Positions 34,928-43,963 of a stretch of DNA of 64,000 nucleotides are shown here, one piece after another. Origin of the DNA: Paraescarpia echinospica (lineage: Eukaryota; Annelida; Polychaeta; Sabellida; Siboglinidae). Below the pieces are notes generated by a model, which worked only from the letters and a program-made list of their open reading frames with translations, did not search any database and was not told where the DNA came from. The translations under genes and the position numbers were made by a program. Positions within the stretch are counted from its first letter, which is position 1, and each line of letters starts with the position of its first letter. The DNA lies in NCBI GenBank assembly GCA_020002185.1, contig CM034535.1, positions 69,861,228 through 69,925,227 on the forward strand, in the 5' to 3' direction.

Positions 34928-35049
34928 ACAATACAATAACTGCTTGTCAGGAACGCTTACGGAGTGCCGAGAACAATGATAACACTCACACCTTCTCTCT
35001 GACCGGAAGTTGTCTCAAGACACGCATGTCCTGTCGAACAGCACCGAAC
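34928..35049 (+). repeat. 122-bp repeat, inverted relative to 56089-56212
   Basis: Nearly identical to the reverse complement of 56089-56212. The pair brackets the region that contains the Polinton. Probably two copies of an interspersed repeat. Confidence 0.7.
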
Positions 35050-36580
35050 CAACGGGGAACGTTGTCAATCGAAGGGTGTTTCCTTGCCATGCCGACTGTT
35101 ATAGACTGTAACGTGCTGCCATCTATGGAATCAGATGGATACTGTGAAACCATTATAACGTGTTTTAGTACTATAAGTTGCTGCCGATGTTTTGTCTGTC
35201 GAATAATAAAAGCGTGTTCAGATATGAGTGTCCGACTCAGCTCTTAATCGATGTAGTAATCACTAATGTACTCAATATATTACAATTGGCAACGAGTTTG
35301 AGTAACGAATCATGGCAGCATATATCGGACAACTCGGCGAGTTCAATGAAGCCGTCGAAGACGTTGAAAGCTACGTTGCGAGACTCGATCATTGACATTG
35401 TGCTGAACTGAATGACATCACAAATGTCAAGAAGTCTGTTATATTAATTAATATTCGGTGGTCGGTCCAATTACCTACACATTGTTGAAGGACACACTTA
35501 CACCAGAAAAACCCAAACACAAAACATACGCGCAGTTATTTCAGGCGTCTCGTCATTACCGGTGTAGCACGGGTGTGGTCTGGTGTGATCTGGTCGAGTC
35601 GGGCGAAAAGTGTCAGTGGCTCCCGGTATCAAGGCACGCAGACTGTAATAGAGTCAGTGGACCATTTACGCCACGTGTTTGTTGCACATGCACATTTAGG
35701 TCATGCTTGATGTATAACTTAACACCAATGTAAACCGTCGAGCATTGCCATGGACGCTTGGAATACTTTGGACGCGAACGGGCACGTATTGCAAAAAATG
35801 CTGCGTGAAGGCCGGATTGCGAATTCGCATTCCGTACACACCCAGAGTTATAGCCATGCACACACGCGATTAACATTGGTGTGCGTGTGCGTGTGCGTGT
35901 GCGTGTGCGTGTGCGTGTGCGTGTGCGTGTGCGTGTGCGTGTGCGTGTGCGTGTGCGTGACAAATCCTGAACAGGACACATGTTCAACCAGACGAGAAGG
36001 TACCTCTATCCATGCAATCAAATCAGAACATTGTCCCAAAATGTCAACTGCGGGGGTGTGCCATAAAACAAGCCCGACTGGAATACTTTCGGTTGTGCAG
36101 GTAATTGACATTGTCAGTTGTTCCTCGGACAATATTTCAGAAGCAAGAGCAATTAAGACATCAGCTGATGATGTACATCTAGTTGATACCTATTTGATAG
36201 GATATGATTTGCGGTGTGACGATTATTCATGACAACAAAATGGAACAAAGTGTGTCCATAGATGACCGTTTGTCTTGGTTAGCTGATTAATGTAGTTGCG
36301 ATTTATTCGGCACAGTCACTGTGCTGTTGACAATCATAATGTGTTGACCTAGTTAACGTAGTTCCTCAAGGAAATATGTTTTCGCAGCTGTAAACATGTT
36401 TATGCGTATAAACGTACACGCTATTCGTCACGCGCAGGTGTGCATTTATGTATGTGGTTGTCCGTATTATGGAGGTCGCGATGCGTATCTTTAGAAATAC
36501 AAACTATATTGTATAATGCTTTGCTATTATATCATATAAATTAATGTATAACGACATAGGGATATCAAGGAAACAGATTA
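35050..36580. other. No recognisable gene; contains a (GTGTGC)n array
   Basis: The hexanucleotide array GTGTGC occupies 35879-35958. Open frames around it are not supported by any motif. Confidence 0.45.
35879..35958. repeat. (GTGTGC)n microsatellite
   Basis: Thirteen or so near-perfect hexamer units. Confidence 0.95.
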
Positions 36581-37040
36581 ATGAAAATCCAAAAGAACGC
36601 AGTTCGAAATATAACATTAAGCAAATACAATTCGCATACAGAACCGCTTTTTAAACAACTCAACATATTAAAATTAGATGACTTAATAACATTTCAAGAA
36701 CGAAAATGTTATTACAAATATAGAGTTCTAAATTTACCTGTCTACTAATTAAATTAGCAGATAACCCCAAATACTGGCATATAATGATGATGCTGACTAT
36801 AATACTCGAAGAACAACAGAACTACATACATCCAGAAATAAAAATGAATTTGCAAAATAAAAGTGTCTTAGATGTAATTTACCACATGTTATTGATAACA
36901 TCCCTGATTTAGTGATAGCCAAGATAGTGACCCGTAGTTTGTGAGGATTCTCAATTATGCCAAACACTATATGCTACATCAATATAACGTCACGTGCACT
37001 ATATTGAATTGCTACATATGTCAACCAAATTAACTATACT
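36581..37040 (+). pseudogene. LINE reverse transcriptase C-terminal remnant
   Basis: From ATG 36581 the frame reads KIQKNAVRNITL, then HTEPLFKQLNILKLDDL. This is the conserved end of LINE ORF2 proteins, followed after stops and shifts by YNTRR and IDNIPDLVI motifs. The open part is only 55 codons. A relic of a LINE different from the CR1 copies. Confidence 0.6.
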
Positions 37041-37084
37041 ATCAATGTGTGTCCATAAAAGTACAGTACAACAATATATATACT

Positions 37085-37180
37085 TGCACACACGCTTACA
37101 CGACCACACGCTTACACGACCACACGCTTACACGACCACACGCTTACACGACCACACGCTTACACGACCACACGCGTACA
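37085..37180. repeat. 16-bp minisatellite
   Basis: Six copies of CGCTTACACGACCACA. Confidence 0.9.
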
Positions 37181-37991
37181 CAACACACAAAACACATCAA
37201 CAAAACAAGCATCACACACAGTATGTAAGAAAACGACAATATCAAGGTTTATCACATATTTTTATTTTTGTTTCTTGATAAAACTTAGGATTAGAAACAT
37301 GAAGAATTTGTCATTTTTTTTCGAGTGGCTCCTATAATAGCGACCAATTATGATCTAAGTAGGAGTCTCCCGTGACACAGCAATTGTTGTCTTGCTATTT
37401 GTTTTTGTTTTTGTTTGTTTGATACTATTATATATATTCTGCATATTTTATAGAACTTTGCACTGTATGTTTTACATTGTATTACTTGTATATCTGACTA
37501 CTGTGTTGTCTTGCTACGCTGTTGGGACTAATACAAGTATCCTTATCTGGAGATTGTTGTTATTCACCAGTGGCTATCGTCTGAAATGATCAACAAGTGT
37601 TATGTACATCTCGTCTAGTGTTGGCATTTACATCGTTGTCAACTTATGTACTGCTGTTGACGTATGTACTGCAGTTGATATTATTTAGTTGTTATGAAGC
37701 CTGGCTTCTTTGTGTGTATGTTGGCGAACACGTGGTACAAGCATTCAGCTACAGATAGTGCTTCGTTTCTTTTGAAGTTTCTTTTGAAGGTCATGTGTAA
37801 GTTTCTGACAACGTATCACCACATATTTATACAGGGAATGCTCGGATTATCTGCAAGTTTAACGTTTTTAGGGCCTTAAAAAACTCTTCCATGTTACAAT
37901 TTGTTTTACCTGCCTTGTATCTGTTCGTTACCGATTTGACGAATTATTCTTTAACGAATAAATTCGTTTCAATCTCCTTGATTTTGGTGTC

Positions 37992-37997
37992 TACACC
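37992..37997. repeat. Polinton target-site duplication, left
   Basis: TACACC directly precedes the AGT end of the element and recurs at 55497-55502. Six base pairs is the usual Polinton target duplication. Confidence 0.9.
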
Positions 37998-38326
37998 AGT
38001 AGATAGTCAGCGCTGTACGATCTCAAAAGCCTACTTATAAAAAAGAATTTAATGACCCCCTAATGAGTTTTGCACATCGCTGAGTCAGCAATAATGCGAG
38101 ACTAATCCTATGCATAAAAAAAGATCAAAGGCTTCGTGGTTGACACTAATGAGTTTGGGAAACCTACTTATAAAAAACGTGATTGATGAGCGATGTAATT
38201 TGATACTAATTGAATGATTGACAGTACACTAGAGAGATGCCACCTAGCGGTGAGTGCGGAGAGTATTTTAGTCCTAGCGATCAACGCCGTACCTAGAGCG
38301 CGCTGACGTAAGCAATAATGCGTTTA
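37998..38326 (+). repeat. Polinton terminal inverted repeat, left (329 bp)
   Basis: Starts AGTAGATAGTCAGCGCTG and matches the reverse complement of 55168-55496 with no difference that I can see. It ends where the two sides diverge after AATAATGCGTTTA. It contains two CCTACTTATAAAAAA direct repeats and one CACCTAGCGGTG motif. It probably includes the protein-primed replication origin. Confidence 0.93.
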
Positions 38327-38440
38327 TCGCGCTAACCACGCTAAAACCATGGAACATTCGTAGTGCTGACGTAATGCGTTTGTAGATTCGAGAGGTCACC
38401 TAGCGGTGAGATATAACCGGGGCAAAACCCTGCATAATCC

Positions 38441-38520
38441 TTGGCGACGGTATAGCTCTCTTAGGAGAGTGTTCGCCTAGGGATCGAAAGGTTCCGGGTT
38501 TGAACCCTAGTCGCAACTTT
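38441..38520 (+). ncRNA. tRNA-like sequence with pol III-type signals
   Basis: Contains a B-box-like GGTTTGAACCC, an A-box-like TAGCTCTCTTAGGA, and a T run (CTTTTT) immediately 3'. A 5-bp stem GCGAC/GTCGC closes it, and an anticodon-like loop CTAGGGA (AGG, Pro) sits on a TTCG/CGAA stem. The D arm is about 5 nt too long and the acceptor is imperfect, so it is probably a tRNA relic or a pol III promoter rather than a normal tRNA. Confidence 0.35.
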
Positions 38521-38574
38521 TTATTAGATTCGGGAGATCACCTAGCGGTGGATCGAAAGGTCAGTCGCAAGTGG

Positions 38575-38582
38575 TATATAAG
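38575..38582 (+). promoter_or_regulatory. TATA box for the rightward gene block
   Basis: TATATAAG lies 35-42 bp before the NADAR ATG at 38617 and just after a CACCTAGCGGTGG motif, fitting a short-leader promoter for the NADAR-ATPase block. Confidence 0.55.
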
Positions 38583-38616
38583 CGGTGGCGGTAGCGGGTG
38601 ATCGGTAGTCGGTACG

Positions 38617-39066
38617 ATGTCGCCTATAAGGTTTGGTGGATCGCGGTCGTTCTTGTCGAATATGTATATGCGTCGACTGTCGGCGTTCGGTCGAGGCTTT
38701 CGATCCGTCGAGCACGCCTATCAGTATAGGAAGGCGCTATTCTACGAGGACGTGGAATGCGCCGAAATAATCAAAAGTTCGCTAAGCTCTTACGCAGCGA
38801 AACGACGCAGTTACGACATTCGACTAAAGAGAATGAAAAAAAAATGGACCGACGTTAGGGTGGAATGTATGAAGATGTTGTTGAAGAGGAAGTTTGACGG
38901 AGCGAGCGATTTGAAGGATTCACTGTTGGCGACCGGGGACGACGAATTGGTGGAATGGGTAGCGAGTAAGGAGGGTTTCTGGGGTAGCGGAATCGCGGGC
39001 GATCGGGGGAAGAACACGCTCGGTAAAATGTTGATGGAGTTGCGCGATGAGTATAAAAAGGAGTAA
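38617..39066 (+). CDS. NADAR (YbiA-like) family protein
   Basis: 149 residues, the length of a single NADAR domain. Family signatures in order: SFLSNMY (11-17), GFRSVEHAYQYRKAL (27-41, with the conserved Glu32), LLATGDDELVE (103-112), FWGSG (121-125) and GKNTLGKMLMELR (131-143). NADAR proteins are N-glycosidases. Known activities are hydrolysis of riboflavin-pathway intermediates (YbiA) and removal of ADP-ribose from guanine in DNA (DarT-linked NADAR). It is the first gene after the left repeat, under its own TATA box and 28 bp before the ATPase. I infer a possible counter-defence or nucleotide-repair role. Neither is part of the usual Polinton gene set as I know it. Confidence 0.85.
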   Translation: MSPIRFGGSRSFLSNMYMRRLSAFGRGFRSVEHAYQYRKALFYEDVECAEIIKSSLSSYAAKRRSYDIRLKRMKKKWTDVRVECMKMLLKRKFDGASDLKDSLLATGDDELVEWVASKEGFWGSGIAGDRGKNTLGKMLMELRDEYKKE

Positions 39067-39094
39067 AAAAGTGTTCGTCGTTCAGTCGTGAAAA

Positions 39095-39754
39095 ATGAAC
39101 GGACCGTCGTTGAAGCATCCTTTTACGTGTATAGTAGCCGGTCCTACGGGATGCGGTAAGACGACGTTCGTCGAGCGTTTGATACGTTACGACACTATGA
39201 TCGATCCGCCGCCGGAGAAAATCCTGTGGTGTTACGGACAGTGGCAGAGCGGCTACGCGTCTATGTCTTCGAAAATAGAGTTCGTAGACGGCCTGCCGGA
39301 TCCGAAACGTTTAGACGGTAAAGCGAGAACGCTTCTAGTACTCGACGACCTCATGGAGGAGACCGATAGCCGGGTGACGGTACTATTTACTAAAAAAAGT
39401 CATCATTGTAATACGTCGGTCGTACAATTACGTCAGAACATGTTTCCGAAAGGGAAAGAAAACCGTACAATCAGCCTGAACGCTCAATACATAGTTCTAT
39501 TCAAGAGTCCTCGAGACGCGGGTCAAGTAGGTCACCTAGCGAAACAGATGTACCCGGGAAAGGTCAACTACATGATAGAGGCTTTCAAAGACGCGACGTC
39601 GTCGGCGTACGGGTATCTATTAGTGGATCTGAAACAGGAAACGGAAGAGGACATGCGTTTGCGTACGTGCATATTTCCGGACGATGACCTTCAGTACGTG
39701 TACGTACGGAAGGGTGGCGGCGGTGGTGGTGGCGGCGGCGTCGGCGGACTATAA
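39095..39754 (+). CDS. FtsK/HerA-type genome-packaging ATPase
   Basis: 219 residues. Walker A is GPTGCGKTT (16-24), Walker B is LLVLDD (80-85), and a later LRQNMF resembles the sensor segment. This is the standard Polinton/adenovirus-like packaging ATPase that threads DNA into the capsid, and the size is normal for the family. The C-terminus is an unusual run of glycines (about 13 residues) encoded by GGC/GGT repeats, which may be a slippage product. It lies between NADAR and the small basic ORF in the same orientation. Confidence 0.9.
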   Translation: MNGPSLKHPFTCIVAGPTGCGKTTFVERLIRYDTMIDPPPEKILWCYGQWQSGYASMSSKIEFVDGLPDPKRLDGKARTLLVLDDLMEETDSRVTVLFTKKSHHCNTSVVQLRQNMFPKGKENRTISLNAQYIVLFKSPRDAGQVGHLAKQMYPGKVNYMIEAFKDATSSAYGYLLVDLKQETEEDMRLRTCIFPDDDLQYVYVRKGGGGGGGGGVGGL

Positions 39755-39792
39755 GAAGAGAGGGACGACGGGGCGTACGTTTATTAGTCGCT

Positions 39793-40205
39793 ATGACGGG
39801 GCGCGTGAAGGGAGCGAAGAGACGACCGAAGGTGGCGGGACCGACCAATCAAATAAAGAGACACATCGTCGCCCTGCAGCTGTTGGAGAGACATAGGCGG
39901 AACATCGCTCTGCGAAAAGCGCTACTCGCCCACGCGGACACCGGTCTCATTTGTAGTCTGTGCGATTGCGCGTACAACATTCTGAAAGGAACGTGAAGTT
40001 GTCGCCGAAACAGAAACGCGTATTGTCGAAATACCGGGATCACCTGCGTAAACTCGTCGACAAACACGTGACGCGTAAGCAGAAGCGTGTCATCTTGCAA
40101 AAGGGTGCGGGTGGTTTTTTGACGGCCCTGCTAGCGCCGTTAGCGAGTACCGTTATCTTGCCGCTGCTCAGACAGGTGTTCGGCGGTGGCGCCGGCGGTA
40201 ATTGA
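39793..40205 (+). pseudogene. Small basic Polinton-conserved protein, split by a frameshift
   Basis: The frame starting at ATG 39793 gives 67 residues with the conserved ICSLCDCAYNILKG motif, then stops at 39994-39996. The next frame carries the rest of the same family: a Lys/Arg-rich stretch, then a Gly/Leu-rich hydrophobic end, to the stop at 40203-40205. A one-base loss near 39990 explains the break. No slippery heptamer is visible, so programmed frameshifting is unlikely. An assembly error is possible. The family is widespread next to the ATPase in Polintons and its function is unknown to me. Confidence 0.7.
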
Positions 40206-40969
40206 TGCAGTACGCGAAGAAGATGGCGTTGGTCGATCCACGATTGGTGGAAAGCCTCCTGCCACGCGTCGATCAGTCGTCGAGCACGCCTCGATCACGT
40301 GTGCTGAGTAGTCTTGACAGCGACATGAAGGACATTCTAGAACGTTCGGATTTATCGGAACGAGAAAAGGTAGCGTCGTACAATCAACTGCTGAGTCGGT
40401 ACAATACGATAGAGACGGCTCGAGCGGCGCAACCGGTACGCGTGTCGGTGGTGAACAGCGGCGAGACACCCGCGGTACCGGTGGCGCCAGCAGCGGCGGC
40501 GACGCCACCATCGTCGGAGACGATAGAGCGCGAAATCGTAGCCAGCATGCCGAAAACGTTGAAAGAGAAGACGAGACTGCTGATCGAAAAAATGAAAGCC
40601 GATCCGTTGTCTCGATGGAACGATCGCGGTGAATTCGTGTACGACGGTAAAGCGATCGCGGGGAGTAATATGGTCGATCTAGTAAACGATCTCATGCGAA
40701 CGAGATCGAAGACGACGGCGCCCGTAGGATGGCGGGAGTTCGGATTGCACATGAAGGATATGAATATCCCTATGGAATTCGTAGGCAACCCGCGCTATCG
40801 TTCGTACGTGAAGCAACGACGGAAGCGGCTACTAGAAGAGAGGATGTCGAGACCGTCGACGTCTAGTTCATCAGCAGTGCCGACTGAGCGGAGACGTCGT
40901 ATGCGAGATGAACCTAAACGCAGATCCGTTTCGTGGGACGTCACGGAGTGGGATACGTTGTCGTCATGA
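40205..40969 (+). CDS. Conserved Polinton protein of unknown function
   Basis: 254 residues from ATG 40205, which overlaps the previous stop as TGATG. Conserved parts are an N-terminal VDPRLVESLL and a helical DMKDILERSDLSEREKVASY segment (about 37-57). An Ala/Pro/Ser linker follows, then a C-terminal block with DRGEFVYDGK, GSNMVDLVNDLMR and WREFGLHMKDMNIP. The end is Arg/Ser-rich. Similar proteins sit at this place in many animal Polintons, but I know of no assigned role. A minor virion or assembly factor is a guess. Confidence 0.7.
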   Translation: MQYAKKMALVDPRLVESLLPRVDQSSSTPRSRVLSSLDSDMKDILERSDLSEREKVASYNQLLSRYNTIETARAAQPVRVSVVNSGETPAVPVAPAAAATPPSSETIEREIVASMPKTLKEKTRLLIEKMKADPLSRWNDRGEFVYDGKAIAGSNMVDLVNDLMRTRSKTTAPVGWREFGLHMKDMNIPMEFVGNPRYRSYVKQRRKRLLEERMSRPSTSSSSAVPTERRRRMRDEPKRRSVSWDVTEWDTLSS

Positions 40970-41154
40970 CGACGTCACGACGAGCGATCATCATCGTCGG
41001 CGTCGTCGGTTTCATCATCGCGCTTATCGCGTTCTGTATAATCGCATCGTCGTCGTCGTCGTCGTCGTCGTCGTCATGGTGTCCGGGTGGAGTCGTCGTC
41101 GTCCAAAACGAAAGCCTCGACAGCAACGAAACGTCGACGACGACGAGGAGCTGA
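40966..41154 (+). CDS. Small single-pass membrane protein
   Basis: 62 residues from ATG 40966, which overlaps the upstream stop (ATGA). A short basic start is followed by a strong hydrophobic segment (AIIIVGVVGFIIALIAFCIIA). After it come a run of ten Ser from TCG repeats and a Ser/Thr-rich tail. The last 79 bp overlap the integrase start in another frame. The overlap with the stop suggests coupled expression. Function unknown, possibly a virion membrane protein. Confidence 0.55.
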   Translation: MTTSRRAIIIVGVVGFIIALIAFCIIASSSSSSSSSSWCPGGVVVVQNESLDSNETSTTTRS

Positions 41155-42206
41155 ATAACGCGTACTTCGATCCGAAACGGGTGGGGAGTTACGGAGGCGT
41201 CGACGCGTTGCACCGGGCGTCGAAGCTCCGACGTCCGGCCGTCGAGAGGTGGCTAGCGTCGCAGGACGCCTATACCCTACACAAACCGGTTAGACGTCAT
41301 TTCAAACGACGACGCGTCATCGTAGGCGGTCGAAACCAGCAGTGGCAAGCCGATCTGGTCGACTTGACTAGACTGAAAACGCACAACGACGGTATAACAT
41401 TCCTATTGACGGTGATCGATGTGTTTTCGAAGCGGGCGTGGTGCGTTCCGTTGAAGAATAAGTCCGGAGCGTCGCTCGTCGCGGCCTTCGAGCGCCTGCT
41501 GAACGACGACGACGAGACGCCGCACACGCTGCAGACCGATAAGGGGAGCGAGTTTTTGAACCGACCCCTGCAAACGTTGCTAAAGAGTCGCGGCGTTCAT
41601 CATTTCGTGACGCATAACGAGGAGACCAAAGCGAGCGTCGTGGAACGGTTTAATCGAACTTTGAAGACGCGTATGTGGCGCTATTTTACGAAACACGAAA
41701 CGCTGCGCTACGTAGAGGCGTTACCGGATTTCGTGCAATCGTACAACAACGCCTACCACCGAAGCATCGGTAGGACGCCGGCGAGTGTCGACGCGACGAA
41801 TCAGGAGGCCGTATGGCAACGACTGTACGGTGGCGACGGCGTCGAACGACGACGAAAACCGAAACTACGCGTGGGAGATCGCGTACGTATCAGCAAGACG
41901 AGGGGTCATTTCAAAAAAGGATACATGGCTAACTGGAGCGAGGAGCTGTTCACCGTCGTAGAGGTGCACCCTTCCGAACCGCCCGTTTATCGCCTCAAGG
42001 ACGACGCCGAGACGCCGATAGAGGGCACCTTCTACGAACAGGAACTACAACGCGTAGTCGTTCCGAAAGACAAACTATATCGCGTGGAGGCGGTTATTCG
42101 GCGTCGTCGACGTCGTGGCGGCGGTTCGGAGGCGCTCGTAAAATGGAGCGGATATCCGGCCTCATTCAACAGCTGGATCGACGCCGAGTCGCTCGTGGAC
42201 CTATGA
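41076..42206 (+). CDS. Retrovirus-like integrase with C-terminal chromodomain
   Basis: 376 residues from ATG 41076; the frame is open further upstream, but there it is only Val-rich readthrough of the TCG repeat. The catalytic core has Asp93 (QWQADLVDL), Asp155 (LQTDKGSEF) and Glu190 (ASVVERFNRT), a D,D-34-E spacing. An SH3-like DNA-binding region follows (LRVGDRVRISK). The last 45 or so residues form a chromodomain ending LVKWSGYPASFNSWIDAESL, which in related elements can bind modified histones. This enzyme inserts the Polinton and makes the 6-bp target duplication seen here. Confidence 0.93.
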   Translation: MVSGWSRRRPKRKPRQQRNVDDDEELNNAYFDPKRVGSYGGVDALHRASKLRRPAVERWLASQDAYTLHKPVRRHFKRRRVIVGGRNQQWQADLVDLTRLKTHNDGITFLLTVIDVFSKRAWCVPLKNKSGASLVAAFERLLNDDDETPHTLQTDKGSEFLNRPLQTLLKSRGVHHFVTHNEETKASVVERFNRTLKTRMWRYFTKHETLRYVEALPDFVQSYNNAYHRSIGRTPASVDATNQEAVWQRLYGGDGVERRRKPKLRVGDRVRISKTRGHFKKGYMANWSEELFTVVEVHPSEPPVYRLKDDAETPIEGTFYEQELQRVVVPKDKLYRVEAVIRRRRRRGGGSEALVKWSGYPASFNSWIDAESLVDL

Positions 42207-42484
42207 ATCGTTGGATGCGTCACACCGGCTGCTGGCGACTGCACGAGGCGGGACTATGCAACGGCTCTTCGTTCTTACCGTATAAAGGTCCCTGTTGCAT
42301 CGACAGGGCGCAGTGGCGCGACGATGCGCGAAGACGACGAAACTACCTCGAGTGGCGAGCGTCGAACGATCGCCGACGAATCGTCCGTCGTCGACGACGA
42401 GCGCAACGCGGACTCCATCGACGCTACAACAGCAACCGCCGCCGAACCCGTTCCATGGCGAATCTGCGGCAACGAATGCCCTAA
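42203..42484 (+). CDS. Small Arg-rich protein of unknown function
   Basis: 93 residues from ATG 42203, overlapping the integrase stop as ATGA. The N-terminal half has Trp and four Cys (GCWRLHEAGLC, GPCC) and the C-terminal half is Arg-rich. Its 3' half overlaps the next membrane-protein ORF in another frame. The tight start-stop overlap supports it; the overlap with the next gene weakens it. No family recognised. Confidence 0.45.
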   Translation: MNRWMRHTGCWRLHEAGLCNGSSFLPYKGPCCIDRAQWRDDARRRRNYLEWRASNDRRRIVRRRRRAQRGLHRRYNSNRRRTRSMANLRQRMP

Positions 42485-42674
42485 GGCCGAAATCGTGTTC
42501 CTCTGTCAGGTCGTCGTCCTGTACTTCGTCATCGGCGTTAGTATATACAATCTGACGAAAGGTCAAGGTGACTCCAACCTGTGGACGGCGCTGTTGAGCA
42601 GCTGTCTCGGTTACCTGCTCCCGAGTCCGTCTATGAGTGTCGGTCGACGACAACGCGATGGCGGTCTCGTCTGA
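42324..42674 (+). CDS. Conserved small Polinton membrane protein
   Basis: 116 residues. The N-terminal 45 are acidic and Ser/Thr-rich. The conserved core is CPKAEIVFLCQVVVLYFVIG (52-71), a membrane segment, then NLTKGQGDSNLWTALLSSCL and GYLLPSPS. This core is a familiar Polinton gene product located between integrase and the minor capsid protein. It ends 17 bp inside the start of the minor capsid gene. Function unknown. Confidence 0.7.
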   Translation: MREDDETTSSGERRTIADESSVVDDERNADSIDATTATAAEPVPWRICGNECPKAEIVFLCQVVVLYFVIGVSIYNLTKGQGDSNLWTALLSSCLGYLLPSPSMSVGRRQRDGGLV

Positions 42675-43536
42675 TTTTTACCTGACGCTGCCGAGCAACG
42701 CGTCTATGAAACGTCACCCCGAAAATACGTTGACGCACTACGTCACGACGTTGCCGCGACGTTTCGACCTGTCGGGGGAGTGGGAATGCGGCGCCGTGTC
42801 GGTACAGTATCCGCACACGTGGTACAACGTGAGAAAGAAGGACTCCTACTTCTTTCTGACTTGCGCGGCGGGTGAACGGGGCGTTTACACGCAGATAGAC
42901 GAAGACGGCACGACCGTGCTGATATATCGTCAGACGACGATTCCTCACGGTTTCTACAACAACGTTTATACGTTGTGCAACAGGATCAACGAGGCGCTAG
43001 AGAAATTACACACCAGGAAGGCCAAGGCCGTGCTAGAATACTGCGCCGTCTCTAACCGCCTTACGCTACGTTTGTCGGCGGGTGTCGAATTTATCATACC
43101 TCATACGAGCCGTCTGAGACACGTGCTAGGTTTCCATACCAACACGATCATCAGTTCGTCCGCGTTCGGTCCCGCGCCGGCGACGAGACCCGTCATCACC
43201 ACGTCGCCCGCCGCGTACACGTTCGAGTACGAAGGTCGCGATACGGTGAACATGTCGGCGGGTATCGAGAGTCTGTACGTGTACACGGATCTCGTGGAAC
43301 CGCGCGTCGTCGGTGACGTGTTCGCGCCGCTGCTTCGAAACATCGCCGTCCGCGGTGAGAACGGTGACGTCATTTCGGAATCGTTCGTTCGCGTGCAATA
43401 CGTAAAGCTGATGCGGAATCAATTCGACGAGGTCGAAGTCGATATAAGAGACGATCACGGCCAACCGATACCATTCGAGCAGGGGAAGGTGGTGACGACG
43501 CTTCACTTCAGACGTTGTAAATCGAAATTGTTTTAA
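42658..43536 (+). CDS. Minor capsid (penton-like) protein
   Basis: 292 residues from ATG 42658; an upstream GTG at 42637 is not used because ATG is expected here. N-terminal DFYLTLPSNAS and the WECGAVSVQYPHTWYN segment are characteristic of the single-jelly-roll minor capsid protein of Polintons. Later segments with GVEFIIPHTS and a strand-rich C-terminus fit the same fold. It forms the capsid vertices. It is followed one base later by the pX-like gene. Confidence 0.88.
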   Translation: MAVSSDFYLTLPSNASMKRHPENTLTHYVTTLPRRFDLSGEWECGAVSVQYPHTWYNVRKKDSYFFLTCAAGERGVYTQIDEDGTTVLIYRQTTIPHGFYNNVYTLCNRINEALEKLHTRKAKAVLEYCAVSNRLTLRLSAGVEFIIPHTSRLRHVLGFHTNTIISSSAFGPAPATRPVITTSPAAYTFEYEGRDTVNMSAGIESLYVYTDLVEPRVVGDVFAPLLRNIAVRGENGDVISESFVRVQYVKLMRNQFDEVEVDIRDDHGQPIPFEQGKVVTTLHFRRCKSKLF

Positions 43537-43537
43537 C

Positions 43538-43963
43538 ATGTCGTCGAAGAACCCGTACGTGGACTACTACGTTCGTCAGGTCGGCGGACAGCTGCCGGTC
43601 TTCGTCGGCGCTCGGGGTCAACGAGGTCACGGTCTGGGTAATCTCTTCGGGAGTCTGTTTCGAAGCGCCATGCCGCTTATCAAGAGGGGCGCGATGGCGT
43701 TGGGAAAACGGGCGCTCAACACCGGCATGCACGTGGCGCGCGACGTCGTCGGCGGCGGCAATCTGAAACAGTCGCTAAAAAGGCGCGCGAAGGAGGCCGG
43801 CGCCGATCTTCTCGACGGCCTATTGAATCCGCAGGCGGCGCCAAAGAAGAAGCAAAAAAAGACGCAGCGCCGTCCCCGCGTCGGCGTAAAGAGAGCGCGC
43901 TTAGCGGCGACGACCGTCAGTAGGCGGAAAAGAGCGCGTCGAAAGGACATATTCGACGAGTAA
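43538..43963 (+). CDS. pX/core-like basic virion protein
   Basis: 141 residues. The conserved PVFVGARGQRGHGLGNLFGSL (20-40) is followed by a Gly/Ala-rich amphipathic stretch (LGKRALNTGMHVARDVVGGG) and a very basic tail ending RRKDIFDE. Polintons and adintoviruses carry this gene between the two capsid genes. It resembles adenovirus core/membrane-active minor proteins. The last 80 bp or so are duplicated upstream of the major capsid gene. Confidence 0.8.
   Translation: MSSKNPYVDYYVRQVGGQLPVFVGARGQRGHGLGNLFGSLFRSAMPLIKRGAMALGKRALNTGMHVARDVVGGGNLKQSLKRRAKEAGADLLDGLLNPQAAPKKKQKKTQRRPRVGVKRARLAATTVSRRKRARRKDIFDE

Noticed and set aside
39985..39999. Programmed frameshift site in the small basic Polinton gene
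   Set aside because: No slippery heptamer or obvious downstream structure; a one-base loss is simpler.
40908..41075. N-terminal extension of the integrase frame
   Set aside because: It overlaps the coding end of the upstream gene and reads mostly as Val repeats from TCG/GTC DNA; ATG 41076 is the better start.
42201..42653. 150-codon minus-strand frame
   Set aside because: Shadow of the two overlapping small plus-strand genes in GC-rich DNA.
42637..42657. Upstream start for the minor capsid protein
   Set aside because: It would need a GTG start; ATG 42658 is 21 bp downstream and better fits eukaryotic initiation.
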